Source: Rhynchonema sp. JSB1_4
Lineage: Eukaryota; Nematoda; Chromadorea; Monhysterida; Xyalidae
Reading direction: 5' to 3'
Assembly (NCBI GenBank): GCA_030248065.1
Contig: JASAMV010000248.1
Span: 62,001 to 126,000 of the forward strand
Length of the DNA stretch: 64,000 bases
Program-made: the position numbers and the translations under genes
Part shown: piece after piece, positions 15,601 through 24,411 of the stretch
How positions within the stretch are numbered: the first letter of the stretch is position 1
How the letters are laid out: each line of letters opens with the position of its first letter
Notes under the pieces: generated by a model
Databases searched by the model: none
Seen by the model: only the letters and a program-made list of their open reading frames with translations
Told to the model about the DNA's origin: nothing

Positions 15601-17734
15601 CGGCCCGACCTGCCGTTCACTTCGTCATTACCGCTCTATGTAGTGAATATTCTTTATGGCCGGTCCCGATCATGTCGCTTTGAAATGAAGAGTATAGGTC
15701 ATGGCTATGGATAGCTCCTGGCTCAAGCTTGCCAAGGAAGACAATTGGTTAACGCTCCATTGCTTGACAACTTATCAGCGGCAAAATGCACAATTTTGCG
15801 TCATGTGTGTTGTAGAAAGAGGAAGAGCCGAGCACGATCCATACAACTGGATGCGCGCGCACTGAGGGCTACTACAAAGTGGCCAGACACCAACGACGTA
15901 TTATACGACAGACGGAATGCAGCTTTGAACGTACGGCCATGCAAAGTCAACAGGTTAGTAGCGATTGTCCGTTGAAATAGCCAAATCGGAGTGTTGAACT
16001 CATTTTTGTAACTTATCGTTGTAACCTTGTTGCAGGATTTGGCCGAGGCAAAACGCCAAGCGCAACAGGATCGTGAGAATCGGTTTTTGCAACGACGGTT
16101 GGGTCTGGATTCGGACTTGTTCAAGATTAATCACTTGAAGGTTGGCGAATATATTTTCATTGGTTTTGGCCATGTTTTGGTGAATAGTATTTCTTTTCAT
16201 CGTTTTAGCAGTGCAAATTTTGTTACAGTTCCGCAAGAAACTCATAAAATTCGGTCGGTCCCGCATTCATGGTTGGGGTCTGTTTGCGCTCGAAAGTATT
16301 CAACCAGACGAAATGATCGTAGAATACGTTGGTTAGTGTTGTCCAATATAAAAATGTACGAATCTAAGACCAATTCAAATCTAACGTTATTTTCAACAGA
16401 CACTCATACACATGTATGATAATGCAGTGCATACACTGAATGACAATTTTGTCCCTGCTATGGTTTTGATCCGCCATTCAATGTGATGAATATCATTTGT
16501 TTTGAACGAATATTCGACTTTTGCTTACTGTTTCTAACACCAACTGTTCAGGTGAACGTATCCGTATTCCGGTAGCCGAGTTTCGCGAGCAGAAATATGA
16601 AAAGATGGGCATCGGCAGTTCGTACCTGTTCCGTGTTGACAACGACTACGTGATCGATGCGACAAAGAAGGGCAGCATTGCTCGATTCATCAATCATTCG
16701 TGCATGGTGCGTCCTCTCGTCTCCCTTTTTATGATAACGTTTTCTTGAGGCTTTCTATTGCACTACCGTAACACATGTCTCGTATAATGGCTGCATCAAT
16801 ACAAGTTGCTCAAAGTAGGTGATCGGCTCGGTTTGGCATGGGCCATGGAATATTTTGCATGAATTATATTTTGAGATTTATTGACTACACAAATTCCGAT
16901 TGGTTTGAAAAAGTTGTTCCCAGGCAAGTGTAACGACAACCAAATCTTCATGCTGGCCGTACTTACCAGTAAATTTTAAATATCGGGGCAAAGGATGACC
17001 AGAGTACCAGACCATAGTTTTTTAGACACTTTAGGTGCAATTTGCACCTAAAAATGGGAGGGTTACATGCTAGTTGCACCTAAAAACTGGAGGGCTAGAT
17101 GCATGTTGCACCTAAAACTGGAGGGCTAGATGAAGCTGCACCTAGATTTTTGAACACTAAAATGTCGTTCACTTGTGATTATCGCCCGTTTTCTAGCTCA
17201 AAAGGGTAATAACTTGTAAAAAATACTCGTTGCACAACTTGTGGTCATGTGTCCTACGCCTCTGTAGTCGAGGTTTCAGCCTAAAAACCAGTTTTGTGGT
17301 CAGGAATTCCCCTATTTTGGTGTGTACTTTGTCGTACATGCGGTAAGCAAACTGCATGAAAACACAACACCAAGAAAGAGCAATGAATTCGTGCTTTTTG
17401 GCAAAACTTGAGCTTGCACCTAACATTTCATACTTGCACCTAAAAATCAAGTGGTTAGGTGCAAGTTGCACCTGGAAAATTTTGAAAAAACAAACCGTGT
17501 ACCAGATTGACCCCTCGCCTTGTTTGATGCCACCTGCCAATAACGTTTGCTTGTCTGCAGCCATCGTGCTACGCCAAGATCATCACGGCCGAGAGCCAGA
17601 AGCGAATCGTGATCTATTCGAAGCGTATGATCGAAGTCGGCGAGGAGATCACGTACGATTACAAATTCCCGCTCGAAGACGATAAAATTGAGTGTTTATG
17701 TGGTGCACCGAACTGCCGCAAATATTTGAACTGA
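627..17734 (+). CDS. SETD1: SETD1-type histone H3-K4 methyltransferase (25 exons)
   Basis: Catalytic subunit of a COMPASS complex, which methylates H3K4 in the nucleus. Exons: 627-785, 2482-2583, 2666-2776, 5096-5255, 5442-5563, 7715-7933, 8116-8367, 8659-8791, 9202-9361, 9779-10067, 10581-10871, 11142-11315, 11653-11930, 12401-12532, 12627-12702, 12874-13113, 13304-13625, 13871-14138, 14247-14645, 14910-15054, 15816-15953, 16036-16140, 16229-16331, 16552-16706, 17561-17734. They sum to 1568 codons plus stop with matching phases. Domains: an N-terminal KLVLDP motif and RRM (about residues 88-177, with FYVGNLP and HPRTNKHLG); long Pro-, Ser-, His- and acid-rich linkers; a conserved LPSFK block (about 965); N-SET (about 1265-1425, with TEGYYKV and [10 protein letters not shown]); SET (about 1426-1550, with [23 protein letters not shown] and EITYDYKF); and post-[11 protein letters not shown] at the C-terminus. 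The usual PNC after NHSC reads PSC. Exon 8 and a possible extra exon near 8409-8649 are the least certain parts. Introns carry many transposons. Confidence 0.93.
852..1302 (+). mobile_element. TAGGGTTAGAG non-autonomous element, copy 1
   Basis: It lies in SETD1 intron 1. Its ends are TAGGGTTAGAG (852-862) and CTCTAACCCTA (1292-1302), and it is flanked by a perfect 8-bp duplication GTGGTGGT (844-851 and 1303-1310). Both flanks carry runs of GTCGGGT. The centre contains TTCTTCGAACCAAATG-like unique sequence shared with the copies at 30.6 and 32.5 kb. No transposase is present. Confidence 0.9.
1467..2160 (+). mobile_element. CAGTGTAGTGGC-type hAT-like element
   Basis: It lies in SETD1 intron 1. 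The right end CCACTACACTG finishes at 2160 and is followed by GCCGGGAC. The left end is slightly decayed (TAGTGTAGTGGC at 1467) and preceded by GCCGGGAG. The interior carries repeated GGTACCTTGCAACC, as in the copy at 31.26-31.71 kb. It contains a nested second element (1714-2022). Confidence 0.75.
1714..2022 (+). mobile_element. TACCGTAAAAA inverted-repeat element, copy 1
   Basis: The ends are TACCGTAAAAA and TTTTTACGGTA. The interior shares blocks such as TCAGTGAATTAATAGA (in inverse orientation) and GGGGGCTCTATT with the copy at 44.01-44.36 kb. It is nested in the element at 1467-2160. Confidence 0.7.
2812..4985 (-). mobile_element. 5'-truncated non-LTR retrotransposon in SETD1 intron 3
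   Basis: It is antisense to SETD1 inside the intron 2777-5095. The 3' end, at low coordinates, terminates in a short (TTGAAC)n microsatellite after an A-run (about 2812-2838), which is typical of CR1/L2/Jockey-type tails. The right, 5' boundary near 4985 is estimated, because coding stops after the linker that precedes the reverse transcriptase. No apurinic-type endonuclease domain remains. Confidence 0.85.
3016..4899 (-). CDS. Non-LTR retrotransposon reverse transcriptase (ORF2 fragment)
   Basis: The uninterrupted 627-codon frame encodes the reverse transcriptase and its C-terminal region. Visible blocks in order are [68 protein letters not shown] and the catalytic YADDLVLI (near 3894-3908). 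After these comes the usual downstream region with [10 protein letters not shown]. The N-terminal endonuclease is missing, so the element is 5'-truncated and probably immobile, although the frame is still open. That suggests recent insertion. The style is CR1/Jockey-like; I cannot fix the clade. It is not a host gene. Confidence 0.93.
   Translation of the reverse strand: MHRDQSRQANRAARRDYAIKTFGKIAHLSDYWQKLNKYTGRSSTEQVSLANTDGECVADSAGLAALLSTHFSSVWNVNDVEALVLNSTGPVPPEWYTDVSHVLYSLITADPRKASGIDGITGEMLKNCAHVIAPALAVLINRSIDEHTWPSGWKRAVATAVPKVKTPQIPSDFRPISKLPLCSKIAEKHVRNILNGFIAPKLSETQFGFRGGRSTTEALLHFNTTVTRALDVSNSVVAVYFDVRKAFDTVPHNLLLRVLQDDFNVPPDLLLLIQSYLSDRTQCVNVNGVCSDFLSVLSGVPQGSVLGPLLFIAYVNSVAKLHFSPCSRIILYADDLVLIHFMCTPDCEKHLQEDVNLIVEHFSKHKLLSINSTKTKLQQFARSSSCPAVPAIVIDECPIDVVDANKYLGAVIDSKFDFGLHTTATSVKVKKIAGSLYRTFRNDLPVSVMLYLYQTLICSVMYYSCEVTYPIHDYSRNLLERTQKSIIRMFSDNYDRSVSYSQLCSMFGVDYVGVTVMKRRLRLMHSYVLGIRAAPVDSISFISDSNSRSISRLNHSRAICIPRAKTHILATSAIVIMSHLYNALPDFAVFLRMGTFKGVIRSQSLIVELLYKLRLLPVKFIPSVCEM
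5720..7482 (+). mobile_element. CAGTRATGTNGTTGGTCC element with nested hairpin
   Basis: It lies in SETD1 intron 5. Its inverted ends are CAGTAATGTTGTTGGTCC (from 5720) and, as reverse complement, CAGTGATGTAGTTGGTCC (to 7482). Inside these lie GAGCAAGAAAGCTA and repeated CTAGCTAGCTAG. The flanks GTATAGAC and GTATCGAC match at 7 of 8 bases after a 3-nt gap, consistent with an aged 8-bp duplication. A palindromic element is inserted at 6246-7319. Confidence 0.7.
6246..7319. mobile_element. 1.07-kb palindromic (hairpin) element, copy 1
   Basis: The two halves are near-perfect reverse complements. GTGACTCTACAATTGATCG at the left is mirrored by CGATCAATTGTAGAGTCAC at the right, with the centre near 6790. 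It is flanked by TTTAAA (6240-6245) and TTTAAG (7320-7325). Its central part (AGCATCTGTGGTGAATGAAA, CCCTACACAGCTCACA) is shared with the hairpin at 26.9-27.9 kb. It has no coding capacity. Confidence 0.85.
10081..10292. repeat. A-rich and C-run low-complexity tract
   Basis: It lies in SETD1 intron 10, immediately after exon 10. Long A runs with scattered C end in a run of about 14 C. The start (GGGCAAAAAACGTTTTTTCCC) resembles AT-rich blocks in OS-9 intron 4 (about 34.9-35.4 kb). Confidence 0.7.
12016..12245. repeat. Imperfect 230-bp palindrome
   Basis: It lies in SETD1 intron 13. TCGAAACGGTGTAAAGGTCA at the left is mirrored by TGACCTTTACACCGTTTCGA at the right. The arms contain repeated GTAAAG / CTTTAC and CGGTCG units. 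It is probably a small foldback element. Confidence 0.7.
15079..15490 (+). mobile_element. CAGTGGTGTCGTT hAT-like element, copy 1
   Basis: It lies in SETD1 intron 20. The ends are CAGTGGTGTCGTT and AACGACACCACTG, with a perfect 8-bp duplication GTTCAGAT (15071-15078 and 15491-15498). The interior is made of repeated ATTTCCCATACC units. It is non-autonomous. Confidence 0.9.
16960..17480. repeat. TTGCACCTAAAA repeats in the last SETD1 intron
   Basis: TTGCACCTAAAA-type units occur several times in both orientations between 17030 and 17470. They bracket a segment with no coding features. It is probably a decayed inverted-repeat element. I could not define its ends. Confidence 0.5.
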
Positions 17735-18496
17735 GGATAATGGTCGAGTCTCTTCGTTACGGTTGTCATCAACTGATACTTATCATTATTTTTTCCCGAA
17801 AGTGGTGTTTATTCTCATTCGATACAAATTCATTTATCAATACCAATGCAAATTAGTTGTTTTTTCTCGCTAGCAATGTGTGTGGTTCGTTCTATTGTTA
17901 TTGTCGTTTGCGCGTTTGCTTGTGCTGTACTATCTTGTTATATTTTTTCACAGTCCTTTATGTAAGATACGTGTGAAGGTGATAGTCAGGCTTTTCCCGA
18001 ATACCGTTTAGACAGGTCATTTTTGTGTGCATTAATTATTAGTTCAAGCTTTGATGTTATCTAAAACCGTCCAATTTGTCTTGTGTGTACCAGCATTCGG
18101 CGCACACAAATGCCGTAACTTGCTGATATTGACAGGTTCACACCGATTTATTGGTGTGTGTACTGGTATACATCAAAATCATTGTGCATCGGCAGGGATC
18201 ATCTGAATAAAAGCATCTGTGCGCAATTGTTGAGTTCAATGATTGATTGTCTTCATAGCGCTCGGCCGTGTGTACCGTGCGGCACCATAGTTGTGGTGTT
18301 GGTTGCTTCCATTTGAAATCGCCGATAATACCCTTGAAGAATTATTGAAAGGTGTTGCCTGATATGTAAAGCGCATGAGTGTTGTGATCTTGATTTACCT
18401 CGACGAAAACACAAGCAGCAATGGTGCAAGTTCAAGCTCAAGAATCTACTCAGTTGCAGAGACAGAATTATGCAACGATTCATTGTCGGGTGTCGA
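17735..18496 (+). other. SETD1 3' region
   Basis: AT-rich sequence with no coding exons, running from the SETD1 stop to the MMAB start. It probably contains the SETD1 3' UTR, ending near an AATAAA at 18206. Confidence 0.5.
18206..18211 (+). promoter_or_regulatory. Candidate polyadenylation signal (SETD1)
   Basis: AATAAA lies 472 bp after the SETD1 stop codon and 286 bp before the MMAB start. It is the first good signal on this strand after the gene. Confidence 0.4.
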
Positions 18497-19653
18497 ATGG
18501 CAAGTGCGCTGTTGAATCAATGCAGGGTCCGCACGGTTGTGAACCAATCTCGATGGGCTGCCACAGACGACACAAAGTCAACATTCAAGCCACAACGGGG
18601 AACTGGCGATAAAGGTGTAGCGCTGGTCGATTGTTGATGATTCGGTTTCAGAGCAGATACGACCCGATCACCAAGTTTGGTAGTAAACGTCAAACCTCTG
18701 TCGCAGGCCGATCCAGTCTGTTCACGAACGAACGACGATGGAAAAACGACGTGGTATTCGACTGTTTGGGCTCGATCGATGAACTGACCTGTACACTTGG
18801 CCTGTGCAGGCAGACGTTGCTCGATGCCGGATTGTTTGATATCGGCCAACTCTTGTTGAAGGTTGGGCTTCAATGCACCCTCTGTGTTAGTGAGACCCTG
18901 GCCAATATTTTGGTTTTCTGACCTTGATTCCATCCTAAAAACTAAATATTTTTTGTAGTGATCGAAGATTGCCTGTCCCAATTACGCCACTATGAGCCCT
19001 GACAAGGAGCGACTGCAGCACACGCACACATGTACAAATTTAGAATGCGCCAAAATCGAAAACACAAAACCGTGCGATTGCAGGTCCAATGTTCACTGCA
19101 AGACATCGCATCACACGTGGCGACGCCGACTGACAGCAATGTGGACAGCAGAGCTGCGCAGAACAAAATTGGTGAAGTTGACGAGCCAATGTTTAAGTAA
19201 ATCATGCTTGTGCGAGCGAAACATCACAATATTCCAGCACGCGTTGCGTTCGACAACTCGTTGCTGACCGAGATTGATGAGTGGATCAATGACTATTCCG
19301 TGCAATTACCGCCGCTCACACAATTTATCCTGCCGGCAAGTATGCTGTATCTTCGTTGCGGCGGTTATCTTGTTTGAAACTCATCTTCTGCCTTGCGCAC
19401 ACAGGGTGGCGGTTTGCCGTCCTGCCAGCTGCACATTGCGCGCGCCGTGTGCCGTCGCTGTGAACGCAGTTTGATTGGGCTCGTCCAACAGCAGACTATC
19501 GATTTGGCTGCCTACACTTATGTCAACAGGTTGTGGCGGTGTTATGCCTCATTCTGTGTATTCTACTCTCTTTATAGCGATGCTGACGCTCTATTAGGTA
19601 CAACCCTCTGCTGTAAATTTCGGATGATAGTTTCTGATCTAAAATACCGTTAA
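18497..19653 (+). CDS. MMAB: Cob(I)alamin adenosyltransferase, mitochondrial (MMAB)
   Basis: Transfers the adenosyl group of ATP to cob(I)alamin, making the cofactor of methylmalonyl-CoA mutase in mitochondria. Exons: 18497-18614, 18707-18861, 19084-19171, 19238-19335, 19405-about 19529 or running on to the stop at 19653. The N-terminus MASALLNQCRVRTVV is basic and amphipathic, a good mitochondrial presequence. Then come GTGDKG and RSSLFTNERR (ATP-binding loop), FDCLGSIDELTC, LPPLTQFILPGG and HIARAVCRRCER, all family signatures. Intron 4 has a GC donor (GCAAGT). The C-terminal helix normally reading NRLSDYLF is divergent. It either reads straight through as NRLWRCY or uses a small intron (19530-19583) giving NSDADALL. 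It is followed by convergent TIMM10. Confidence 0.9.
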
Positions 19654-20180
19654 TCTGATTTTTCGGCATTTTTGACGTGAACCTTTCTTTTCTGGCTGAT
19701 CATATCACTGTAACGAGAGTGTTTTCTTCCGCTCACCACATGGATGGAAGCGCACAAACCACTGTTGTTTTTTTTCAATTAAACTTTCATCTGCAAAAAT
19801 GCGCTCTTTCAGATTGAGCGATCTTCTATTTGTGCTCGCGCGTCGTGCTTGTCAGCTGACTGAAAACGATGAGGTTGTCTACAGAAAACCAGCAGCTTTT
19901 CAAACCAAAATATCGTGTGCTATACGAAAGATTTAGTTTTGTTCAATTAGGGAAATGGAAATAACAAAAAAAATTTTAAATCGAAATCGACTAGTGTGAA
20001 TAACAGACTATGACGTCCGGCGAAACAATGAACAGCGAACAAACTATGAACAAAACGAATCATGAGCGGAATACTGTCCATTTAGACCAACAGATGGCAA
20101 AATCACCACATCCCTGGGAAGTCAAGGCACAAACTGAACTGTGGCTTGAGTAACGACGTGTGAACGTGAAGAAATCGGCG

Positions 20181-22363
20181 CTATGTGGTCGCTGCGGCGT
20201 GGCCCTCCTGTAATTTCTGCAGCGCCGCCTCGTCTGTCTGCGACATTTGCGTCAGCTTTCTACCCAATTTATCGTGAACGTCCATGTATTTGGCAACACA
20301 ACGATCCAGACAGACCGACTCGGCCTTGCTCAAGTCGGCCTCCTTGTACGACGACTTGATGCACTTCTTCTGGCAAGCGGCTGACATTCTGCAATTGCGA
20401 TTTCGACTTAGTGGATCGAAGATATGTACGCACGTAGCGCGAACAAAAACTGCTATTTTTTCAGCAACGTGGTCAACGTCAGTGGTGTCGTTAGGAAATC
20501 AAAAAGTCAGGATACCGGATACCAAAAATTTTCGGATACCGGATACCCAAAATGAAAAATCTCGTACCAGGGGGGTTTCTCCCTAAAATGAAAATCTCGG
20601 ATACCAAGGGGGTTGTTTAATAAAAAGGTCAATTTTTAGAGGAAAATTGAGCAAAATCGGTGCTGGAAGCGCAAAAAATGAATTTTAGGGGTTATGCTTG
20701 CGCCAGCAAGCGGTTTTGAGTATTTTGGAGGTAAAATGGCCGATTTTTACGGTTTCCGGAAAAATTTTTAGGGTAGGATACCCCCTTCCCCCCATCCACA
20801 CCACTGGTCAACGTAGATAAGTGCTCTCGGTCGCCGGGGGCATGGGTAGCGTAGTTCCTGGTTCGGAGGGGGATAGCTGACAGCGGACCCTCCATTTTTT
20901 CGGAGGAGGAGACGGTGTACCCCCGGAAGGGAAGGGGAAACACCCAAATTCAGGAAAAAGTCAATTTTTGAGGTGAAAAAATGTGACCAATTTTTAACCA
21001 GTTTTTTGGAAAAAGTTCCCCGTAAAAGGGTATTTTGGCGATTTTTAGCGACCTTGACCTAAAAATCACCCATTTTGGGCTCAGAAATGTCTATTTTAGG
21101 CGTAAAATTGCGTGGGCAAAAATTGGGGAGACAGTGTACCACCTGAGGGGAAATAGCATACCCGGGCAGGGTTTTTTTATTTCAAAGTCGGCTTGTAGCA
21201 ATTGCTACTAAAACGGGAATTTTTAGCAGCAAACTTTTGAAAGCCATTTTTTCAGTGTTTTTCTTGTTTTTGAGTCCCGTGACGGGACTCCCGTCAGTCA
21301 TGTATAATCAGACGATAACACGGAGTGCAAGACAGATTACAACAATGCGCGCTTTTTTGACTTTGGTCTGGCCACTTTCACTTTCTTAAGCGTCTTAGCC
21401 CCAAAATACAAAAAATCTTGCGCTTCGTGCGTTACTTGATTTATTCTGATAGTCACAAGTTGTGAGCTGGCGGGTCGCCAACTAACTGTTGAACACTTCA
21501 CTCACTGGCATTCGTGTTTACTGATGATTGGGTCTTTGGCTTTTGAAACACGATATCTTTCCTGATTTTTACCATTTTCATTAACCCCAACCCAGTGTAG
21601 TTCCTGGGGGGAGGGGGTCCCCCCTCGGGCACGTCTGTTCGCCGTCCATGGTACGCCTGCCCCAATGTTCCCCCTACGGGTACGTCTGCTCCCCCAATTT
21701 TTCCCTAAAATAGGCAAATTTTGGCCTAAAATAGGCATTTCTAGACATAAAAAGTGATTTTTAGGTCAATGTCGTCAAAAATCGCCAAAATACCCTTTTT
21801 ATTGAGATTTTTTTCCAAAAAGGAGCAAAAATGAGCGAAAATTTTCGACCTCAAAAAATGACTTTTATCCGAATTTGGGTCCTCCTCCCCTTTTCCCCCA
21901 GGTGGGTACGTCTGTTCCCCCTCCGAAAAAAGGGGGTACCGCCTGTTCCCCCTCCGGACCAGTAACTACACTGCCTCAACTCAACTGTGCTTTAACATTG
22001 CTCCATTCAGGTTCATTTTTTTTCACAAAACCAATAGCCAAGCATTTTTTAAAATTTTCGAAGCAAATTGAAAAACAGGCCATAATAACATTTTGGAATC
22101 TTGTTGGAAACAGTAATGTAACAGCAGTGAGCCCTGCCAAAATAAGAGCTTGCCGTATAACTTTTTCAAATGAGTTGAAGTAGGCCCTGTGATCACAAGC
22201 ATGCCCCAAAATTAGAGGTAATATGGTACCGCTCCGCCGACGTAATCTAATGCTTTGCTGGGGACGACCGACCGACTCACCGCTTGTACATGTCCGACAT
22301 CATTTCAACTTCCAAATCGGCTGCCAGCTGCATTACGTTTTGATCTTGCGATGTCATTGTCAT
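20181..22363 (-). CDS. TIMM10: TIMM10, mitochondrial intermembrane-space import chaperone
   Basis: A small Tim protein that, with Tim9, escorts hydrophobic precursors across the mitochondrial intermembrane space. There are two exons on the minus strand: 22281-22363 (start ATG at 22363) and 20181-20388, giving 96 residues, a normal length. Exon 1 gives the helix LAADLEVEMMSDMYK. Exon 2 gives the twin CX3C motifs CQKKC and CLDRC that form the two disulfides. The junction completes the MYKRMSAAC stretch expected of Tim10. The 1.9-kb intron is filled by transposons (20480-20807, 21593-21973). It is convergent with MMAB, with 527 bp between stops. Confidence 0.94.
20480..20807 (+). mobile_element. 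CAGTGGTGTCGTT hAT-like element, copy 2
   Basis: It lies in the TIMM10 intron. It starts CAGTGGTGTCGTT and ends CACACCACTG, with a perfect 8-bp duplication GTCAACGT (20472-20479 and 20808-20815). The interior has GGATACCGGATACC units in place of the CCCATACC units of the copy in SETD1. Confidence 0.88.
21593..21973 (+). mobile_element. CAGTGTAGTTCCTGG hAT-like element
   Basis: It lies in the TIMM10 intron. The left end is CAGTGTAGTTCCTGG and the right end AGTAACTACACTG. The flanks CCCCAACC and CCTCAACT match at 6 of 8. It is internally rich in GGGGGAACAGACGTACC-type blocks and TTTTAGGCCTAAAA-like blocks. A related, truncated stretch lies at 20.85-21.2 kb. Confidence 0.75.
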
Positions 22364-22814
22364 TCTGCTTTGCTATCGTCCCTGCCCTGCCTGCCTGCCA
22401 GTGCCAGGACTCAGCTCAGGAGCTTTGCGATGGCGGGATCCAAAACAGAGGTGCAATGGCTGAGGATTTTAGTCCTGTAAGAGGCAAAAAATTTGAGCCA
22501 GAATTTTCGTTTCTCTTTCTCCAACATCAGCTGCTCGCTCAAAATCTAACGATTCATGAGCTTTTGCCTGACTTTCAATAAAAATGCAACTGATCCGAAG
22601 TTTTTTTGTTCCCGGTTGGGCCGATTTAATCGCTTCGATTTCGGCAGATTTTCTTCCGATTAAGTTTTATCTTGATGGCGTTCTGATCGCACGAATCCCA
22701 GCTGCAGGCAATCCGCAGCTCATGGCACTCAACACATGCAGGCCCCACCACGCTACATACATGAATGCAGTGCTGTGGCTGGGGCGAGGGCCCCCACCCC
22801 AATGGTACCCTACC

Positions 22815-23694
22815 CAGTGTAGTTCCTGGGGGGGGGGAGGGGGGGACCCCCCCTCGGGTACGTCTGTTCCCCCTCCGAGGTACGCCTGCCCCACTGTTCC
22901 CCCTCCGGGTACGTCTGCTCCCCCAATTTTTTCCTAAAATGGGCAAATTTAGGCCTAAAATAGGCATTTTTAGGCCAAAAATAGGTAAACTTTAGGTGAA
23001 ACCAGTGTTGGAGGTGGGGGGGGTTTCCGGGGGGGGTAGCCCCCCCAGTACAGTAGGTATCCCCCCCTCGCCTGGTACAGTAGGTATCCCCCCCCGATGT
23101 TTGGCATGGTACAGTAGGTATCCCCCCCGATGTTGCACCGGGTACAGTAGGTATCCCCCCCGATTTTGCCCCAAAAGTGCCAATTTTTGACCAAAATGGC
23201 CGAAATTAGTGCAAAATCAGTGGATTTTACCTCAAATTACCCGAAATTCGCGCGCGACGCGCAAATACTACGTTTTCACACGATTCCACACATAATAAAC
23301 ACATAAAAAATTTTACCCCAAAACCTAACCCCCCCCCCAAACCCCCCCCCTAGGTACATAACCCCCCCCAGGCCATCGGCTCTGGTACAGTAGGTAGGTG
23401 GTCCCCCCCTCTCCGAGCGCGGTACAGTAGGTATCCCCCCCTCCAGAGTACCTCCAACACTGGGTGAAACCTCCAAAAAAACGCCAAAATACTCACTTTT
23501 TTTATCAGGGGATTTTTCGCAAAAGAAGGCAAAAATAGTCCAATTTTTCGACCTCAAAAACGGACTTTTTTCCGTCCCCCCCAAATTGGCCTTCCCGCCC
23601 GACCCCTTCCTCCCCGGGTCGGTCCGTCTCTTCCCGGCCTCCCAAAATCGTGGCCGGGTCCGTCTGTTCCCCCTCCGGCCCAGGAACTACACTG
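22815..23694 (+). mobile_element. CAGTGTAGTTCCTGG element carrying a nested element
   Basis: The left end CAGTGTAGTTCCTGG is at 22815 and the right end CCAGGAACTACACTG at 23694. The flanking 8-mers do not match, so this may be a chimera of two copies. The element at 23003-23462 is inserted inside it. Confidence 0.6.
23003..23462 (+). mobile_element. CAGTGTTGGAGG hAT-like element, copy 1
   Basis: The ends are CAGTGTTGGAGGT and ACCTCCAACACTG, with a perfect 8-bp duplication GGTGAAAC (22995-23002 and 23463-23470). The interior carries repeated GGTACAGTAGGTATCCCCCC units. The second copy, inverted, is at 29674-30144. Confidence 0.9.
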
Positions 23695-23831
23695 GGCCTG
23701 CCCGATCCCGACCTCGGTACAGTACCCCATACCGGCCCCGCTCCGGGTCCCCACCCTAACCCTGACCCGCCCCGAAAAATCTTCCCCCCTCCCCCCAAAC
23801 CGGATTTCTCCCCCCGCCCCCCAAGATTCCA

Positions 23832-24134
23832 GTAAAGGCAGTCTACAGGAGGTTCTCACTCAGCCCCCCAATACCGTAACCCACTGCAAGCGAGATCGTT
23901 GCGAGACCCATGCTGCCCCCGCTGCTTATCGACACGCGTATTAGCGGCAGCAAGCTGGAAATTGTCATCATGCGCGCCGATCACCAACACTTCGAAATGC
24001 TGGTTGGTGTTGGCGCTAACACGCAAAACATAAATAAAAAACAAAATGGTCTCGACACGATCCTTGCAGATCAAAATTACGGTGGGTTACGGTATTCGGG
24101 GGCTGAGTGACAACCTCCCGTAGACTGCCTTTAC
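23832..24134. mobile_element. 300-bp inverted-repeat element
   Basis: The arms GTAAAGGCAGTCTAC and GTAGACTGCCTTTAC are continued by TCACTCAGCCCCC / GGGGGCTGAGTGA and TACCGTAACCCAC / GTGGGTTACGGTA. The centre is unique. There is no coding region. Confidence 0.75.
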
Positions 24135-24411
24135 GCTACCCCCAAGCCGCCCCGGATTTTTCCAACTATGTACCCCACCCGCCCCGCAAAAGAAGCCACG
24201 GCACTGCATGAATGTATCTATTGATTCCCTGCAGTTATCCGGTGAAACATCCCCAAGCTTTGCAATTGCAACAGTGCAGAAAAGTGTTGTGTCAAGCAGC
24301 AAGTGAAAGCCGAATAAATTAAAAACGGGGAACGGGCCATCAAATATCAAAGTATTACACTCGCCCAAAGTGCACATTTTGTTTAGAAAATGGCGTGTGC
24401 GCTTATGTGCA

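Noticed and set aside
18517..18981. 154-codon minus-strand frame overlapping MMAB
   Set aside because: The plus strand has a full MMAB exon set with conserved motifs and correct phases. The minus frame is its shadow.
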